A stretch of 54,848 nucleotides of DNA from a virus: positions 64,001-118,848 of IMG/VR virus record IMGVR_UViG_3300037346_000580; one strand, written 5' to 3'. The translations under genes and the position numbers were made by a program. A model generated the notes under the pieces. It saw nothing but the letters and a program-made list of their open reading frames with translations. It was not told the DNA's origin and ran no database searches. Position 1 is the stretch's first letter; each line of letters opens with the position of its first letter. Below, in pieces: positions 41,125-49,067 of the stretch.

Positions 41125-41418
41125 TTAATCCATGTCTGGTCCATCATAATCCCATTCGCAACATGGCCATCTCCTACCCTTACCGTCGATATTAGCCCAT
41201 GAGGTTTTTTCCTCATTAGTCCAAATCCAATCAACTCCTTCCTTAGTATCATCATCCGGATGAATCCCGCCAGGAGGATGATAATGTTCAGCAACTACTG
41301 AGTATTCGTTACACGAACAACCTCGATCAACATGTTCCTCACATTTTTGGTAATCTACGGGCATATAAAACCATACCGCGGGGGAATCACAATCATCGCA
41401 TTTCTCTATTTCACTCAT
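41125..41418 (-). CDS. Cysteine-rich, probably zinc-binding protein, 97 aa
   Basis: Begins MSEIEKCDDCDSPAVWFYMP. It carries KCDDCDSPA, KCEEHVDRGCSCNEY and WPCCEWDY, a pattern of Cys/His pairs seen in a conserved small family of unknown function. Probably binds one or two zinc ions. The start overlaps the lipoprotein gene end by four bases. Confidence 0.75.
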   Translation of the reverse strand: MSEIEKCDDCDSPAVWFYMPVDYQKCEEHVDRGCSCNEYSVVAEHYHPPGGIHPDDDTKEGVDWIWTNEEKTSWANIDGKGRRWPCCEWDYDGPDMD

Positions 41419-41633
41419 TTTATGTACTGTCTTACAAATCTGGTTTGCCTATTATTTAATACAATAATATACTTTCTTCCATTCTTAGTTTGATAAACCT
41501 GAAATCTCATGGTATCTATATAATGCCACTCGTTTGTGTATGAATAATAATAAATCCTTTCCTCCACTGTTTTACAGGAGAATAAACTCAGCAGTAAGAA
41601 TAAAACGAATAAATTTTTAATATTACTTATCAT
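41415..41633 (-). CDS. Small lipoprotein, 72 aa
   Basis: Begins MISNIKNLFVLFLLLSLFSC: a hydrophobic signal segment ending in a lipobox (LFSC, Cys20). The mature part is 52 residues, strand-rich and basic at the end. It would be lipidated and exported, and could act in superinfection exclusion or lysis (for example as an outer spanin), but neither is shown. Confidence 0.75.
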   Translation of the reverse strand: MISNIKNLFVLFLLLSLFSCKTVEERIYYYSYTNEWHYIDTMRFQVYQTKNGRKYIIVLNNRQTRFVRQYIK

Positions 41634-41859
41634 TATTTTTTATTTCCGTGGATTTTTTAAAATTCAAAAGTTCCATTAACATCTTTCTTACATTATATCC
41701 GAGCTCCATGTCATTAGGTAACGAGTTTATATGGGTATCAGATATCTCTATAACTATGCCGGATCCATGCTTAGATGAGTCCAGCATATCAGGTGAACAC
41801 GTCTTAATGATTCCAGTTTTTTCATTATATTCAAATTCGTTATTTTCGTTATTATTCAT
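41623..41859 (-). CDS. Hypothetical acidic protein, 78 aa
   Basis: Begins MNNNENNEFEYNEKTGIIKT. Polar, with a short helical C-terminus. Overlaps both neighbours (11 and 8 bases). Function unknown. Confidence 0.68.
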   Translation of the reverse strand: MNNNENNEFEYNEKTGIIKTCSPDMLDSSKHGSGIVIEISDTHINSLPNDMELGYNVRKMLMELLNFKKSTEIKNNDK

Positions 41860-42343
41860 GCTTTATGTATTTTTTTCTCTTTGGTTTCATTTTATATTTT
41901 AACCACCATCCAAATTCCCTAATTATCACTATTTTTACATTTGCCAGATAATTACTAAATTTTCCGATAGGACTATAATCCCATTCAACATCAGTAATAA
42001 AGTTCTCCATATAGATTCTAAGCTCCTTTAATTCATCACCCGTTACTGGATCCGCCTCCGATATCTCCGTTACATAAATTATTCTATCAAATATGGTTGT
42101 TTCTTCTTTCCTATATTCCTCAGTTATTATTTCTTTTGGAGTTCTATATTCAATTACATTTGAGCAAAGATTCTCTATCTCAGAAAGACAAAAATCTATA
42201 TCACCAATCAATTCACCATAGGTAAATACTCTACTTCTGGCATGGTCTATCATTACCTCGAATGCCTGAGACCCCTTAGTGTTCCCACTGAATGCGGTAT
42301 AGAACGTATACCATCTACTATTTGACCATCTTGAATATGACAT
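41852..42343 (-). CDS. Conserved hypothetical protein, 163 aa
   Basis: Begins MSYSRWSNSRWYTFYTAFSG, an opening I associate with a widespread uncharacterised phage/bacterial family. The body is acidic helix, and the last 15 residues are strongly basic (KYKMKPKRKKYIKHE). Function unknown. Confidence 0.72.
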   Translation of the reverse strand: MSYSRWSNSRWYTFYTAFSGNTKGSQAFEVMIDHARSRVFTYGELIGDIDFCLSEIENLCSNVIEYRTPKEIITEEYRKEETTIFDRIIYVTEISEADPVTGDELKELRIYMENFITDVEWDYSPIGKFSNYLANVKIVIIREFGWWLKYKMKPKRKKYIKHE

Positions 42344-42354
42344 TAGTTACTAGT

Positions 42355-42777
42355 TTAAATCAAATGGAGTAGAATATAAGAAATCTTATACCCTGCAAAT
42401 GCACCGAGGGCGGATGGGAATGGAAAAACAATAAGTTTTCCAAGATCTGTTACGTATTTTGGTCTATTTACAATTTTACCCATAAATGAATAATATAGGA
42501 AATAACCAAATAAAACAGCAATATCTGTTCGTGTAGCTATAAAAACAACAAGCATGGCACCAAGAAACCCAAATATAAAATTATCTCTTATACCTTCCCA
42601 AATCTCGTGAGGTGTAGCCTTCTTATATTCTCCAACAATCCTATCTATATTTGATTTTTTATTTTTAAAATAAACATTATAGAATGATTTATTATTATTT
42701 TCAGCCCTGGGTGTTTTTTCTGGTTCTTTTTCAGTCCCTATTATTTCACTCATATGATCATTAATTCTCCTGCTCAT
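42355..42777 (-). CDS. Membrane protein, 140 aa
   Basis: Two to three transmembrane helices lie in residues about 68-135 (FIFGFLGAMLVVFIATRTDI, VLFGYFLYYSFM, FPSALGAFAGYKISYILLHL) after a polar N-terminus. The start may be 42777 (17-base overlap with the upstream gene) or 42753 (7-base gap). Next to another small membrane gene. Function unknown. Confidence 0.7.
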   Translation of the reverse strand: MSRRINDHMSEIIGTEKEPEKTPRAENNNKSFYNVYFKNKKSNIDRIVGEYKKATPHEIWEGIRDNFIFGFLGAMLVVFIATRTDIAVLFGYFLYYSFMGKIVNRPKYVTDLGKLIVFPFPSALGAFAGYKISYILLHLI

Positions 42778-42910
42778 CCTCTTTATTTTTAAAAAAATCG
42801 TCCGCTTTATAATCGGGAAAGTTTTTATTCATGTGGTTTATTCCGGTAACCGCTATAAAGCAGCATACTATAAGTGCTACTATAACTATTAATATAAATA
42901 CCCAATTCAT
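42761..42910 (-). CDS. Small membrane protein, 49 aa
   Basis: ATG at 42910 opens MNWVFILIVIVALIVCCFIA: one N-terminal transmembrane helix followed by a charged tail (NFPDYKADDFFKNKEDEQEN). Function unknown; size and shape fit phage membrane regulators. Confidence 0.68.
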   Translation of the reverse strand: MNWVFILIVIVALIVCCFIAVTGINHMNKNFPDYKADDFFKNKEDEQEN

Positions 42911-42938
42911 TATTTATTATTAATTACTAAGAACACGG

Positions 42939-43571
42939 TCAGTCCCACCATCCCTCTATTTGAGTGTCAATTATTTTAAATAGGAGGGATTTGGCTCTTT
43001 GATGATTCAAATGTGCCATGCTAAGTGCAATGACGTGTTTATCATCCTCTCTACCTTCGAGCGAGGTAAACCCATCACCATTCATTACTCTTTTGTAAAC
43101 AAGAGGGTATTTTTTAAAATAATCATCATATTTTTCCCAAATGTTTTCACTCTCCCATGTCGAGTTTCCAGTGCCATCGTTACATGACTCGAACCAATGT
43201 CTATCTTTAGAATAATCCATATATTCTAATGTATAAACGTCGTCCTGTATATTCTGTATCAATTTAACACAAATTCTCATGTTACGAGCATCCTGTTGAG
43301 CTCTTGTGTGAAAATCCCTTCTCCCTATATAATTAGCCTGTGAAACCAATTTATGTTTCATCATCTCAAAGATGTAATGTCCGTCCCAATTACGATCTTT
43401 CCATATTACTGGAAACCAATAGACAAGGTTCTGAATCCCCCATTTAATTTCTTTATGCAGATATCTACCATCATTGTCCCACCACAACCACATTCTTCTA
43501 AAAAAGTTGGGTCTTGGTCTACTTTTTATGTCCTCAAAAAAATCCCGAGTATCTTTATCAGAATCTACCAT
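42939..43571 (-). CDS. Conserved phage protein of unknown function, 210 aa
   Basis: Begins MVDSDKDTRDFFEDIKSRPR. WGIQNLVYWFPVIWKDRNWD, FEMMKHKLVSQANYI and the ending LNHQRAKSLLFKIIDTQIEG then WWD form a pattern I recognise from many uncharacterised phage proteins. Mostly helical and soluble despite its many Trp. TAATG overlap with the upstream gene. Confidence 0.75.
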   Translation of the reverse strand: MVDSDKDTRDFFEDIKSRPRPNFFRRMWLWWDNDGRYLHKEIKWGIQNLVYWFPVIWKDRNWDGHYIFEMMKHKLVSQANYIGRRDFHTRAQQDARNMRICVKLIQNIQDDVYTLEYMDYSKDRHWFESCNDGTGNSTWESENIWEKYDDYFKKYPLVYKRVMNGDGFTSLEGREDDKHVIALSMAHLNHQRAKSLLFKIIDTQIEGWWD

Positions 43572-43744
43572 TACGTAAATCTTAATATTAGATTAGTAGC
43601 AAAGCAAATAAATGCTATTACATTAGCTGCAAGTTGTATCTTATATAATCTCATTTCTTTCTTCTTATTGAAAAAATAAATTACCCAAGAACCCAATAAG
43701 AATACCCAGCCTAATACGTTTAATACTAAATGTGTTGTTTCCAT
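43571..43744 (-). CDS. Small membrane protein, 57 aa
   Basis: ATG at 43744 opens METTHLVLNVLGWVFLLGSW. Two transmembrane helices are separated by a basic loop (FFNKKKEMRLYK), so both ends face the periplasm. It starts 19 bases after the 43764 promoter box and is coupled to the next gene by TAATG. Confidence 0.68.
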   Translation of the reverse strand: METTHLVLNVLGWVFLLGSWVIYFFNKKKEMRLYKIQLAANVIAFICFATNLILRFT

Positions 43745-43763
43745 AGTTAATCTTTTTAAAATG

Positions 43764-43800
43764 TAAATATAATATAAAAATTCGATTAAAAAAATAATCA
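43764..43800 (-). promoter_or_regulatory. Promoter, CCG-N11-TAnnTTTG type (site H, weaker)
   Basis: Minus strand TTATTTTTTTAATCG, then the same 15-base spacing to TATATTTA (box 43764-43771). Two positions differ from the consensus (TCG for CCG, TTTA for TTTG). It starts the unit of small membrane genes. Confidence 0.6.
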
Positions 43801-43832
43801 GATATTATATTTAAAATAAAATTTATGTTCCA

Positions 43833-43865
43833 CAAAAAAACCAGCTTAATAGCTGGTTTTAGTTT
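43833..43865 (-). terminator. Rho-independent terminator after the acidic-repeat gene
   Basis: Stem AAAACCAGCT / AGCTGGTTTT with a loop of about five bases, followed on the minus strand by seven T. It lies 14 bases after the acidic-repeat gene. Confidence 0.82.
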
Positions 43866-43878
43866 TTTATGTCTGATA

Positions 43879-44340
43879 TTATAACTGTTGTTTAGTTGTT
43901 TCTTCCCCAGTCTCAACTTCCTCTTCATCTTCCTCTTCATCTTCCTCATCCTCTTCAGTTTCATCCTCTTCAGTTTCAACCTCATCCTCTTCAGTTTCAT
44001 CCTCTTCAGTTTCAACCTCATCCTCTTCATCATCAGATTCAGTTGGATCATCAAATTCACCAATTAACCATTCGGAAACTTCCTGAACATCATCCTTAGA
44101 TGTTGCTATATGGTCAGAAGCCCAATCATGCCCATTATTTAAAAGTTCATCAACCTTATCCGGATCCATCTTTAATATTTCATCAACATGATGTTTTATC
44201 GTTGCAAGATTTCTAAAAAACATATAATGCTTTCTATCGTCATTATTGCTCTCGTTCGTTACTGCTAAAACAATCTCGTTATTTACGATTTCGTGTTTTT
44301 CGCTATTTTTGAATTGTTCAAATGAAGCTATTCTTTCCAT
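43879..44340 (-). CDS. Acidic-repeat protein with a capsid-targeting-like start, 153 aa
   Basis: Begins MERIASFEQFKNSEKHEIVN, with the aromatic-rich start of the packaged-protein group (cleavage-like site less clear). Residues about 100-145 are Glu/Asp-rich repeats (ETEEDETEEDEV) encoded by imperfect 18-30 bp DNA repeats. Such acidic tails occur in DNA-mimic and scaffold proteins. A late-promoter-like box lies 17 bases upstream. Virion or scaffold role inferred. Confidence 0.68.
   Translation of the reverse strand: MERIASFEQFKNSEKHEIVNNEIVLAVTNESNNDDRKHYMFFRNLATIKHHVDEILKMDPDKVDELLNNGHDWASDHIATSKDDVQEVSEWLIGEFDDPTESDDEEDEVETEEDETEEDEVETEEDETEEDEEDEEEDEEEVETGEETTKQQL
43925..44035 (-). repeat. 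Short imperfect DNA repeats coding for Glu/Asp runs
   Basis: CCTCTTCAGTTTCATCCT and CCTCTTCAGTTTCAACCT alternate several times, with simple TCTTCCTC units at the end. The array is prone to length change and lies inside the acidic-repeat gene. Confidence 0.8.
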
Positions 44341-44357
44341 CTTTGTGTATTTTTTTA

Positions 44358-44368
44358 ATTATATATCC
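44358..44368 (-). promoter_or_regulatory. Candidate late promoter box GGATATATAAT
   Basis: Exact match to the 11-mer found at 6537 and 45396. It lies 17 bases before the ATG of the acidic-repeat gene, the best-placed of the three. Confidence 0.5.
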
Positions 44369-44416
44369 ATACGGATTAATTTTTATTATATCGAGGTGCC
44401 TTTGTACGATATTATA

Positions 44417-45289
44417 TTAGTCCAGTGACTCTCCGCAAGTTGGACAGAATTTCCAGTTTTGTTTTTTCATTCTAGTACCACACCCTGGACAGTATGATCT
44501 GATTTCAGAAACCTCCACTGGTTTAGCGGATCTTGGTAATACCTTATATTCAGAAGTCCAAGATGCATAGGAATTATAAGTTCCATTATCATTATCGAAG
44601 CTCTGTTTAGATTTGCTACCTTTCTCTATTCTCCCAGTTTCTATACTATCTGATGATTTAGACACTGTATTATTAGAGCTAGTTAAATAGCCTAAAGTGT
44701 TAATAGTAACTGGATTCTGAGCACAAAAATATGTATTCGTTGTTCCGCTTGTGTAAGATATATTACCGCTTGTCGTAGTAGTAAATGTTGATACTGGTGC
44801 GGTATAATTACCATAGTCTCTAAAAATACTATTAGCAGGAATAGTTAATGTACTTGGGAATTGTGTGAAGGTTGTTGTTCCCGTATTAACCCATGCAAAG
44901 TTTTGAAAATACTCCGCGTGGAAATCAACCTTAAGATTACCATTCTTTAAAATTGCCTCCTTAACTCCCTTTGTGCTCTCAACCTCATAGGTCGAAAAGA
45001 TAAGCTTTTTATTCTCATCTATAAACCTATCAAGGAAATATCTCTGACCTGGTTTTAAAACCAATCCGGAGGAACTAATGATTTGACCATTTATGTAGAT
45101 CTTAGCTACATAAGAAATTTGTGTGGGATTATAGAGCTCGATTTGAAACTCTTGTCCATCATCCAGGTAGACTTTTTCAGCTCCTGTGTTTACGTCATAG
45201 ATTTTCTGACGATTGCTGGATACTGCGATCCAGGCTTGTGGTTTCTCAACGGAAAGTCCGTTGAGAATACCAGGTTTTTTGTTTTTCAT
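44417..45289 (-). CDS. Probable virion surface protein with a C-terminal zinc ribbon, 290 aa
   Basis: Begins MKNKKPGILNGLSVEKPQAW. The middle is a beta-rich domain (FQIELYNPTQISYVAKIYIN, GLVLKPGQRYFLDRFID) I know from large DNA viruses and phages, followed by a Thr/Ser-rich stretch. The last 30 residues are a zinc ribbon (YCPGCGTRM...FCPTCGESL). A candidate late promoter lies about 105 bases upstream, giving a long leader. Structural role likely; no enzyme motif. Confidence 0.65.
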   Translation of the reverse strand: MKNKKPGILNGLSVEKPQAWIAVSSNRQKIYDVNTGAEKVYLDDGQEFQIELYNPTQISYVAKIYINGQIISSSGLVLKPGQRYFLDRFIDENKKLIFSTYEVESTKGVKEAILKNGNLKVDFHAEYFQNFAWVNTGTTTFTQFPSTLTIPANSIFRDYGNYTAPVSTFTTTTSGNISYTSGTTNTYFCAQNPVTINTLGYLTSSNNTVSKSSDSIETGRIEKGSKSKQSFDNDNGTYNSYASWTSEYKVLPRSAKPVEVSEIRSYCPGCGTRMKKQNWKFCPTCGESLD

Positions 45290-45395
45290 TTTTACCTTAT
45301 TTATTTTTTAAAATCCCATCGATGCTCATTCGAACATCTCAAAGGTTGTTAAACCCGGGACATCAAGTACTAAAGGCACCTTCAATACAATTGAT

Positions 45396-45406
45396 ATTAT
45401 ATATCC
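45396..45406 (-). promoter_or_regulatory. Candidate late promoter box GGATATATAAT
   Basis: Exact 11-mer match on the minus strand, immediately after the stop of the 45407-45856 gene and 107 bases before the ATG at 45289. The leader between contains no gene. Confidence 0.45.
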
Positions 45407-45856
45407 TTACCAGGAATCTTCATCATAATCATCATAGGAACCATACGAATCACTGGAATCTTCATCCCATTCCTCTTCCTCTCCTATAAATCCTCTATCA
45501 TGTTCTTTAATGACGCTTGACCATACGTCGCCATCCTTAAACCAAACATATGTCTGATCAGGAATTTCACTTACCCATTCGATCTTCGAATCACTTACCC
45601 ATCCACCAGAAATGAATGAATCCAAATTTTCAATAAGTTCCTCAACCTCGCTCAATATATCATTATCGAAGGGTTGATCCTCTATGTAGATCTCAATATA
45701 CCCATTAAAATTCACATCTAATTCTGCACTAAATAAAGTACAAAATTTTAAGAAATCCTCATTGAGCTCAAGATTTGATTTGATCCCATCTATCTGATCT
45801 CTTAGAAATTTTTTATTTGACGTTAGGTCAACAGTTAAAAAATAATTACTTTTCAT
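45407..45856 (-). CDS. Acidic hypothetical protein, 149 aa
   Basis: Begins MKSNYFLTVDLTSNKKFLRD, a compact alpha/beta domain, followed by a tail rich in Asp, Glu, Ser and Tyr (EWDEDSSDSYGSYDDYDEDS). The acidic tail recalls the neighbour at 43879. Function unknown. Confidence 0.7.
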   Translation of the reverse strand: MKSNYFLTVDLTSNKKFLRDQIDGIKSNLELNEDFLKFCTLFSAELDVNFNGYIEIYIEDQPFDNDILSEVEELIENLDSFISGGWVSDSKIEWVSEIPDQTYVWFKDGDVWSSVIKEHDRGFIGEEEEWDEDSSDSYGSYDDYDEDSW

Positions 45857-45915
45857 TATTAACTTTTTTAGTTGTATATACCAAAAAAATATAATTTTTT
45901 ATTGGAATTTTGAAA

Positions 45916-46239
45916 TTATTCTTCGATTTTTTTACCTCTACCTAATTCGTCTCTCTTTTCATTGCTCATAGATCTAGCAAATAATCTAAGTGTTTTATTA
46001 CCATCAACTGACTGGAATACTATTCTACTCTCGTTATTTGCCTTCAACATGAAAGTTAATTCACCTGGTTCGCTTTCGCTATTACTCCATGCGATTGAAA
46101 TTGGCTCTTCGTCATCAAATTGAAAGCACCATTCCGCTTGATCGAAATACTCTATACCAATAGCTTTCTGTATTTGTTCCTCGTCCATTATGCTAAATTC
46201 ATCAGCAACTATAAACTCTTTTTCTGTGTTGTTTTCCAT
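45916..46239 (-). CDS. Hypothetical protein, 107 aa
   Basis: Begins MENNTEKEFIVADEFSIMDE. Strand-rich acidic body (ISIAWSNSESEPGELTFMLK) with a basic end (DELGRGKKIEE). One base from the RNase HII gene. Function unknown. Confidence 0.7.
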   Translation of the reverse strand: MENNTEKEFIVADEFSIMDEEQIQKAIGIEYFDQAEWCFQFDDEEPISIAWSNSESEPGELTFMLKANNESRIVFQSVDGNKTLRLFARSMSNEKRDELGRGKKIEE

Positions 46240-46240
46240 A

Positions 46241-46844
46241 TTAAATAAAATTTTGACAAAATGTCTTTCTGTGATATTTAGTTATACCTATTTCTCTTAT
46301 TGCTTTTATATGATCAGCAGTACCGTAACCAACGTTAGTTACCCATCCATATTTAGGATATTCATTATCTAATGATTTCATTAACATATCCCTATATACT
46401 TTAGCAAGTATTGATGCCGCTGCTATTGATTGTATTTTAGAATCACCCTTTATTACACACTCGTATGGTATGCCGTTATATCCAGGAAATTTATCACCGT
46501 CTATGTATAAAAAATCCGGTACTTTACCACAAGAATCTATCGCTCTTTTCATAGCTAGAAACGTAGCTTGTAGTATATTTATTCTATCAACCTCCTCTGG
46601 TGAAGCTGCACCAATTCCCCAGCAGATAGCATTATCCATTATTAGTTTCTCTGCCTCCTCTCTTTTCTTAAGACTCTTAATAGTCTTACTGTCTTTTATC
46701 CTGGGATCACTAAATCCTGGTGGCAATATAACAGCTGCGGCCACTACCGCTCCGGAAAGACATCCTCTACCTCTAGCCCACCTCATCAACGCCAGCTATG
46801 TATTTCAGCTCGCGAAGTTGAGGTGGATCATTTTTTATTATCAT
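46241..46844 (-). pseudogene. rnhB: Ribonuclease HII, interrupted by a 7-base insertion in the active-site motif
   Basis: ATG at 46844 opens MIIKNDPPQLRELKYIAGVD followed by EVG and then a TAG. The other frame continues RGRGCLSGAVVAAAVILPPG to the end. RNase HII needs D-E-V-G-R-G-C; deleting seven bases (CTAGAGG, part of a TAGAGG tandem duplication near 46770) restores it. Downstream, DSKTIKSLKKREE, IDGDKFPG and KGDSKIQSIAAASILAKVYR are intact. The enzyme removes RNA from RNA-DNA hybrids. The ATG at 46789 alone would lack the first catalytic Asp/Glu. Confidence 0.85.
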
Positions 46845-46959
46845 TGTTTTTATTTTTAATTGTTTCTCTCATCTTTTCTATTGATACAGTGGAATGTTTT
46901 TTACCATAGTATTAATTTTTTATGCTATATCTCATAAAAATCATGTCTATCTGGTCCAT
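46828..46959 (-). pseudogene. Possible small protein, 43 codons, with an in-frame TAA
   Basis: ATG at 46959 opens MDQIDMIFMRYSIKN, then TAA at 46912-46914. The same frame continues YYGKKHSTVSIEKMRETIKN to a TGA at 46828 that overlaps the RNase HII start. CAA to TAA would explain it. The product would be a small basic helical protein. Weak on its own; counted because other genes here show the same pattern. Confidence 0.4.
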
Positions 46960-46961
46960 CT

Positions 46962-48533
46962 CTATTTTAAAGTTGTAAATTCTCCCTTTATGAAGTTTAT
47001 GTGCTGAGCTTTGCCATCCTCGTGTATAATGACATGGGATTGGAGCCAACCACTAGGACCTATATTATAATTAACCCTTAATTTTGTTGATGTACCAACG
47101 GCTAAAGCTCCGTCTTTTCTACCGGGTGAATGATAGTGTCCAACAACTATTTTAGTATTTAGTTTTCTAAATTGTATCAGAGATCCTCTAGTCCCATTTG
47201 AACCTATATCCCCATGCTGACCAAGTTCCCATCCATTTATAACAAAACTATCACTGCGACCTAATGTTATATAATTTGGGAATTTCTCATTTATTAAATA
47301 AGGTATGATTCCATTTGGAGCTTTACCCTTAAGTAATAGAGCACTATATTCCATATATTCTATGGAATTCTTCATGGTTGAAGCTTTTCTCCAGTCAGTT
47401 CCTTTTAACCATCTGTCCAGAAAATCATCATGATTACTCCTAACTATAATGGTATTATAATCCTTAAATACTTCCAATCCTTCAAGCATCTCATCAACTT
47501 CTCTCCTTAATGAATTAGTACCATCAACTTCTCTCTGGAATTGTATAAATGGATCCTTCGATTCATGGTGGTTGATTGAAAGTCCATCAAAAACATCATG
47601 CAGAATGACATTTTCTGGTCTTATAAGGGAAAATAAATCCAGGGTCTTACTTATCACTCGTTCATCATGCTGTCCGTAGTGTAGATCCCCCAATATCGCT
47701 GCAGACACCCTCTCGATTCTTTTAACCACACCCTTACCATCTCCAGGATCATAAGATGTATTAAAATATAAATCAGTAAAATCCCCATGATCGTCTGCAG
47801 TAACTTGTCTAGCAAAAAAAGTGTCCTTGTCTTTTATTTCTATAACAACAAAACCAAGAGTATGATGAAATTCACCCTTCTTACCGGCTTTTGAGTCTGT
47901 GTAGTTATTAACTGTGCATGCACCAGTCGTCATCATCATTTTTGGTAGATTACCTTCCAGTACGGGAATAGTCTCCATATGCACTCTAGGTGATCCAAAT
48001 ACGCAAGAGTTTATACCGCTCATTCCCTGAAGACCGGTCATAGGATCTACTGCGGTCGGTTGTATCTTAACATCTGACATAATCCACATATGCTTATGAA
48101 CTTCGTGTCTTCCAGCATCTAGATACTCTTCGATCCGTTCAGACCAAGTGTCATAATTTATATCAGTAAATATGGAGGTTGGGTTTTTATACCTCCCAGC
48201 TATTATATGAATATCAGCATTCAGAAAATCCGCATAAGCTTCCATATTTTCAACAAAGGTTTCATGTACGGGTGTATCATTCTGAGCCCACGTTATAATG
48301 AATCTTTTCTTCCTCTTATTGAATTTTCTTTCTTTAGCTTTTATAAATTGTGGGGATTCCTGTAGAGCTTTCTCTGTTATTCCTAGCTTAGAAGCCCAAG
48401 CCTGAACAGTTCTCTCAGATTTACCGAGATAGTTTTTAAGCTTTAGCATTCTATCATCCCAAGCTAAATTTCTATCCCAATAAACATCGGAAATTATTGT
48501 AATCTGTTCTGTAGTTAGATCTGAAAATTTCAT
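46962..48533 (-). CDS. Helix-turn-helix plus metallophosphoesterase protein (T5 A1-like), 523 aa
   Basis: An N-terminal domain (about 1-60, LGKSERTVQAWASKLGI) looks like a helix-turn-helix. The C-terminal half carries the calcineurin-like motifs: ILGDLHYGQHDE, VILHDVFDG, IIVRSNHDDFLDR, GQHGDIG and KIVVGHYHSPG. The arrangement resembles the T5 pre-early protein A1, needed for host DNA breakdown; that analogy is tentative. It would be a metal-dependent nuclease or phosphodiesterase. A box resembling the late motif (AGATATAAATATC) lies upstream. Confidence 0.75.
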   Translation of the reverse strand: MKFSDLTTEQITIISDVYWDRNLAWDDRMLKLKNYLGKSERTVQAWASKLGITEKALQESPQFIKAKERKFNKRKKRFIITWAQNDTPVHETFVENMEAYADFLNADIHIIAGRYKNPTSIFTDINYDTWSERIEEYLDAGRHEVHKHMWIMSDVKIQPTAVDPMTGLQGMSGINSCVFGSPRVHMETIPVLEGNLPKMMMTTGACTVNNYTDSKAGKKGEFHHTLGFVVIEIKDKDTFFARQVTADDHGDFTDLYFNTSYDPGDGKGVVKRIERVSAAILGDLHYGQHDERVISKTLDLFSLIRPENVILHDVFDGLSINHHESKDPFIQFQREVDGTNSLRREVDEMLEGLEVFKDYNTIIVRSNHDDFLDRWLKGTDWRKASTMKNSIEYMEYSALLLKGKAPNGIIPYLINEKFPNYITLGRSDSFVINGWELGQHGDIGSNGTRGSLIQFRKLNTKIVVGHYHSPGRKDGALAVGTSTKLRVNYNIGPSGWLQSHVIIHEDGKAQHINFIKGEFTTLK

Positions 48534-48577
48534 TAATTGATTTTTAATGTTTAATGATATTTATATCTATTAACAAA

Positions 48578-48614
48578 ACAAAGGTTTCAGTATTTTTCTG
48601 AAACCTTTGTCTTT
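48578..48614 (-). terminator. Rho-independent terminator
   Basis: A 13-bp stem (ACAAAGGTTTCAG / CTGAAACCTTTGT, one wobble allowed at the loop) with an AT loop, flanked by AAGAC and TTTTGTT. It lies just after the 48629-48880 gene and ends the small-gene unit. Confidence 0.82.
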
Positions 48615-48628
48615 TTGCGGTATATTTA

Positions 48629-48880
48629 TTATAAATTATCTATATTCATAGTTTCTGGACTCTCGTGGAGAGTTTCATCAAGGTCTTTAAAGAAGTCAAG
48701 AATATATTTACATTTCTCAAATTCCTCAGTATATTCATAATATTTTAACATTGATGATTCTATTTCCTCTCTACTGGATAATATTTTTCTGGACATCATG
48801 CTCTTCTTCCCGTATTTAACCATACTGTTGAATGCGCTCTCAAAAACATATCTCTGATTTTCTCTATTGTTTATTGTCAT
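48629..48880 (-). CDS. Small helical protein, 83 aa (paralogue 1 of 3)
   Basis: The start is taken at ATG 48880 (MTINNRENQRYVFESAFNSM), overlapping the upstream stop. The C-terminal half has YYEYTEEFEKCKYILDFFKD, which aligns with the ends of the next two genes. The E-x-(F/Y)-(E/D)-(K/R)-C motif resembles the UVR motif that pairs UvrB with UvrC. Function unknown. Confidence 0.68.
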   Translation of the reverse strand: MTINNRENQRYVFESAFNSMVKYGKKSMMSRKILSSREEIESSMLKYYEYTEEFEKCKYILDFFKDLDETLHESPETMNIDNL

Positions 48881-49067
48881 CACTATTATTAAATTGTATT
48901 CTCATAAGATTTAAAAGATCCCGGCACTTATCGTAATCCTCAAGTCTTTCGAAAGTTTCCATACATTCTCTTATTTCTGTGATTGTTTTATTCTTTCCGT
49001 GTGTGCTCATTATGTCAGAATATAATTTAAGAGATGTCTCGTATATCAATATATCTGAACTTTTCAT
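48864..49067 (-). CDS. Small helical protein, 67 aa (paralogue 2 of 3)
   Basis: The start is taken at ATG 49067 (MKSSDILIYETSLKLYSDIM), which gives an ATGA overlap with the upstream gene. The C-terminal ECMETFERLEDYDKCRDLLN matches the motif of its two neighbours. Function unknown. Confidence 0.66.
   Translation of the reverse strand: MKSSDILIYETSLKLYSDIMSTHGKNKTITEIRECMETFERLEDYDKCRDLLNLMRIQFNNSDDNKQ

Noticed and set aside
43925-44035. CRISPR or regulatory iterons
   Set aside because: The short repeats are low-complexity Glu/Asp codons inside an open frame.
43665-44063. Minus-strand lysine/methionine-rich frame
   Set aside because: It is a frame shadow of the acidic-repeat region (GAA/GAT repeats read out of frame as AAG/ATG) running into the terminator.
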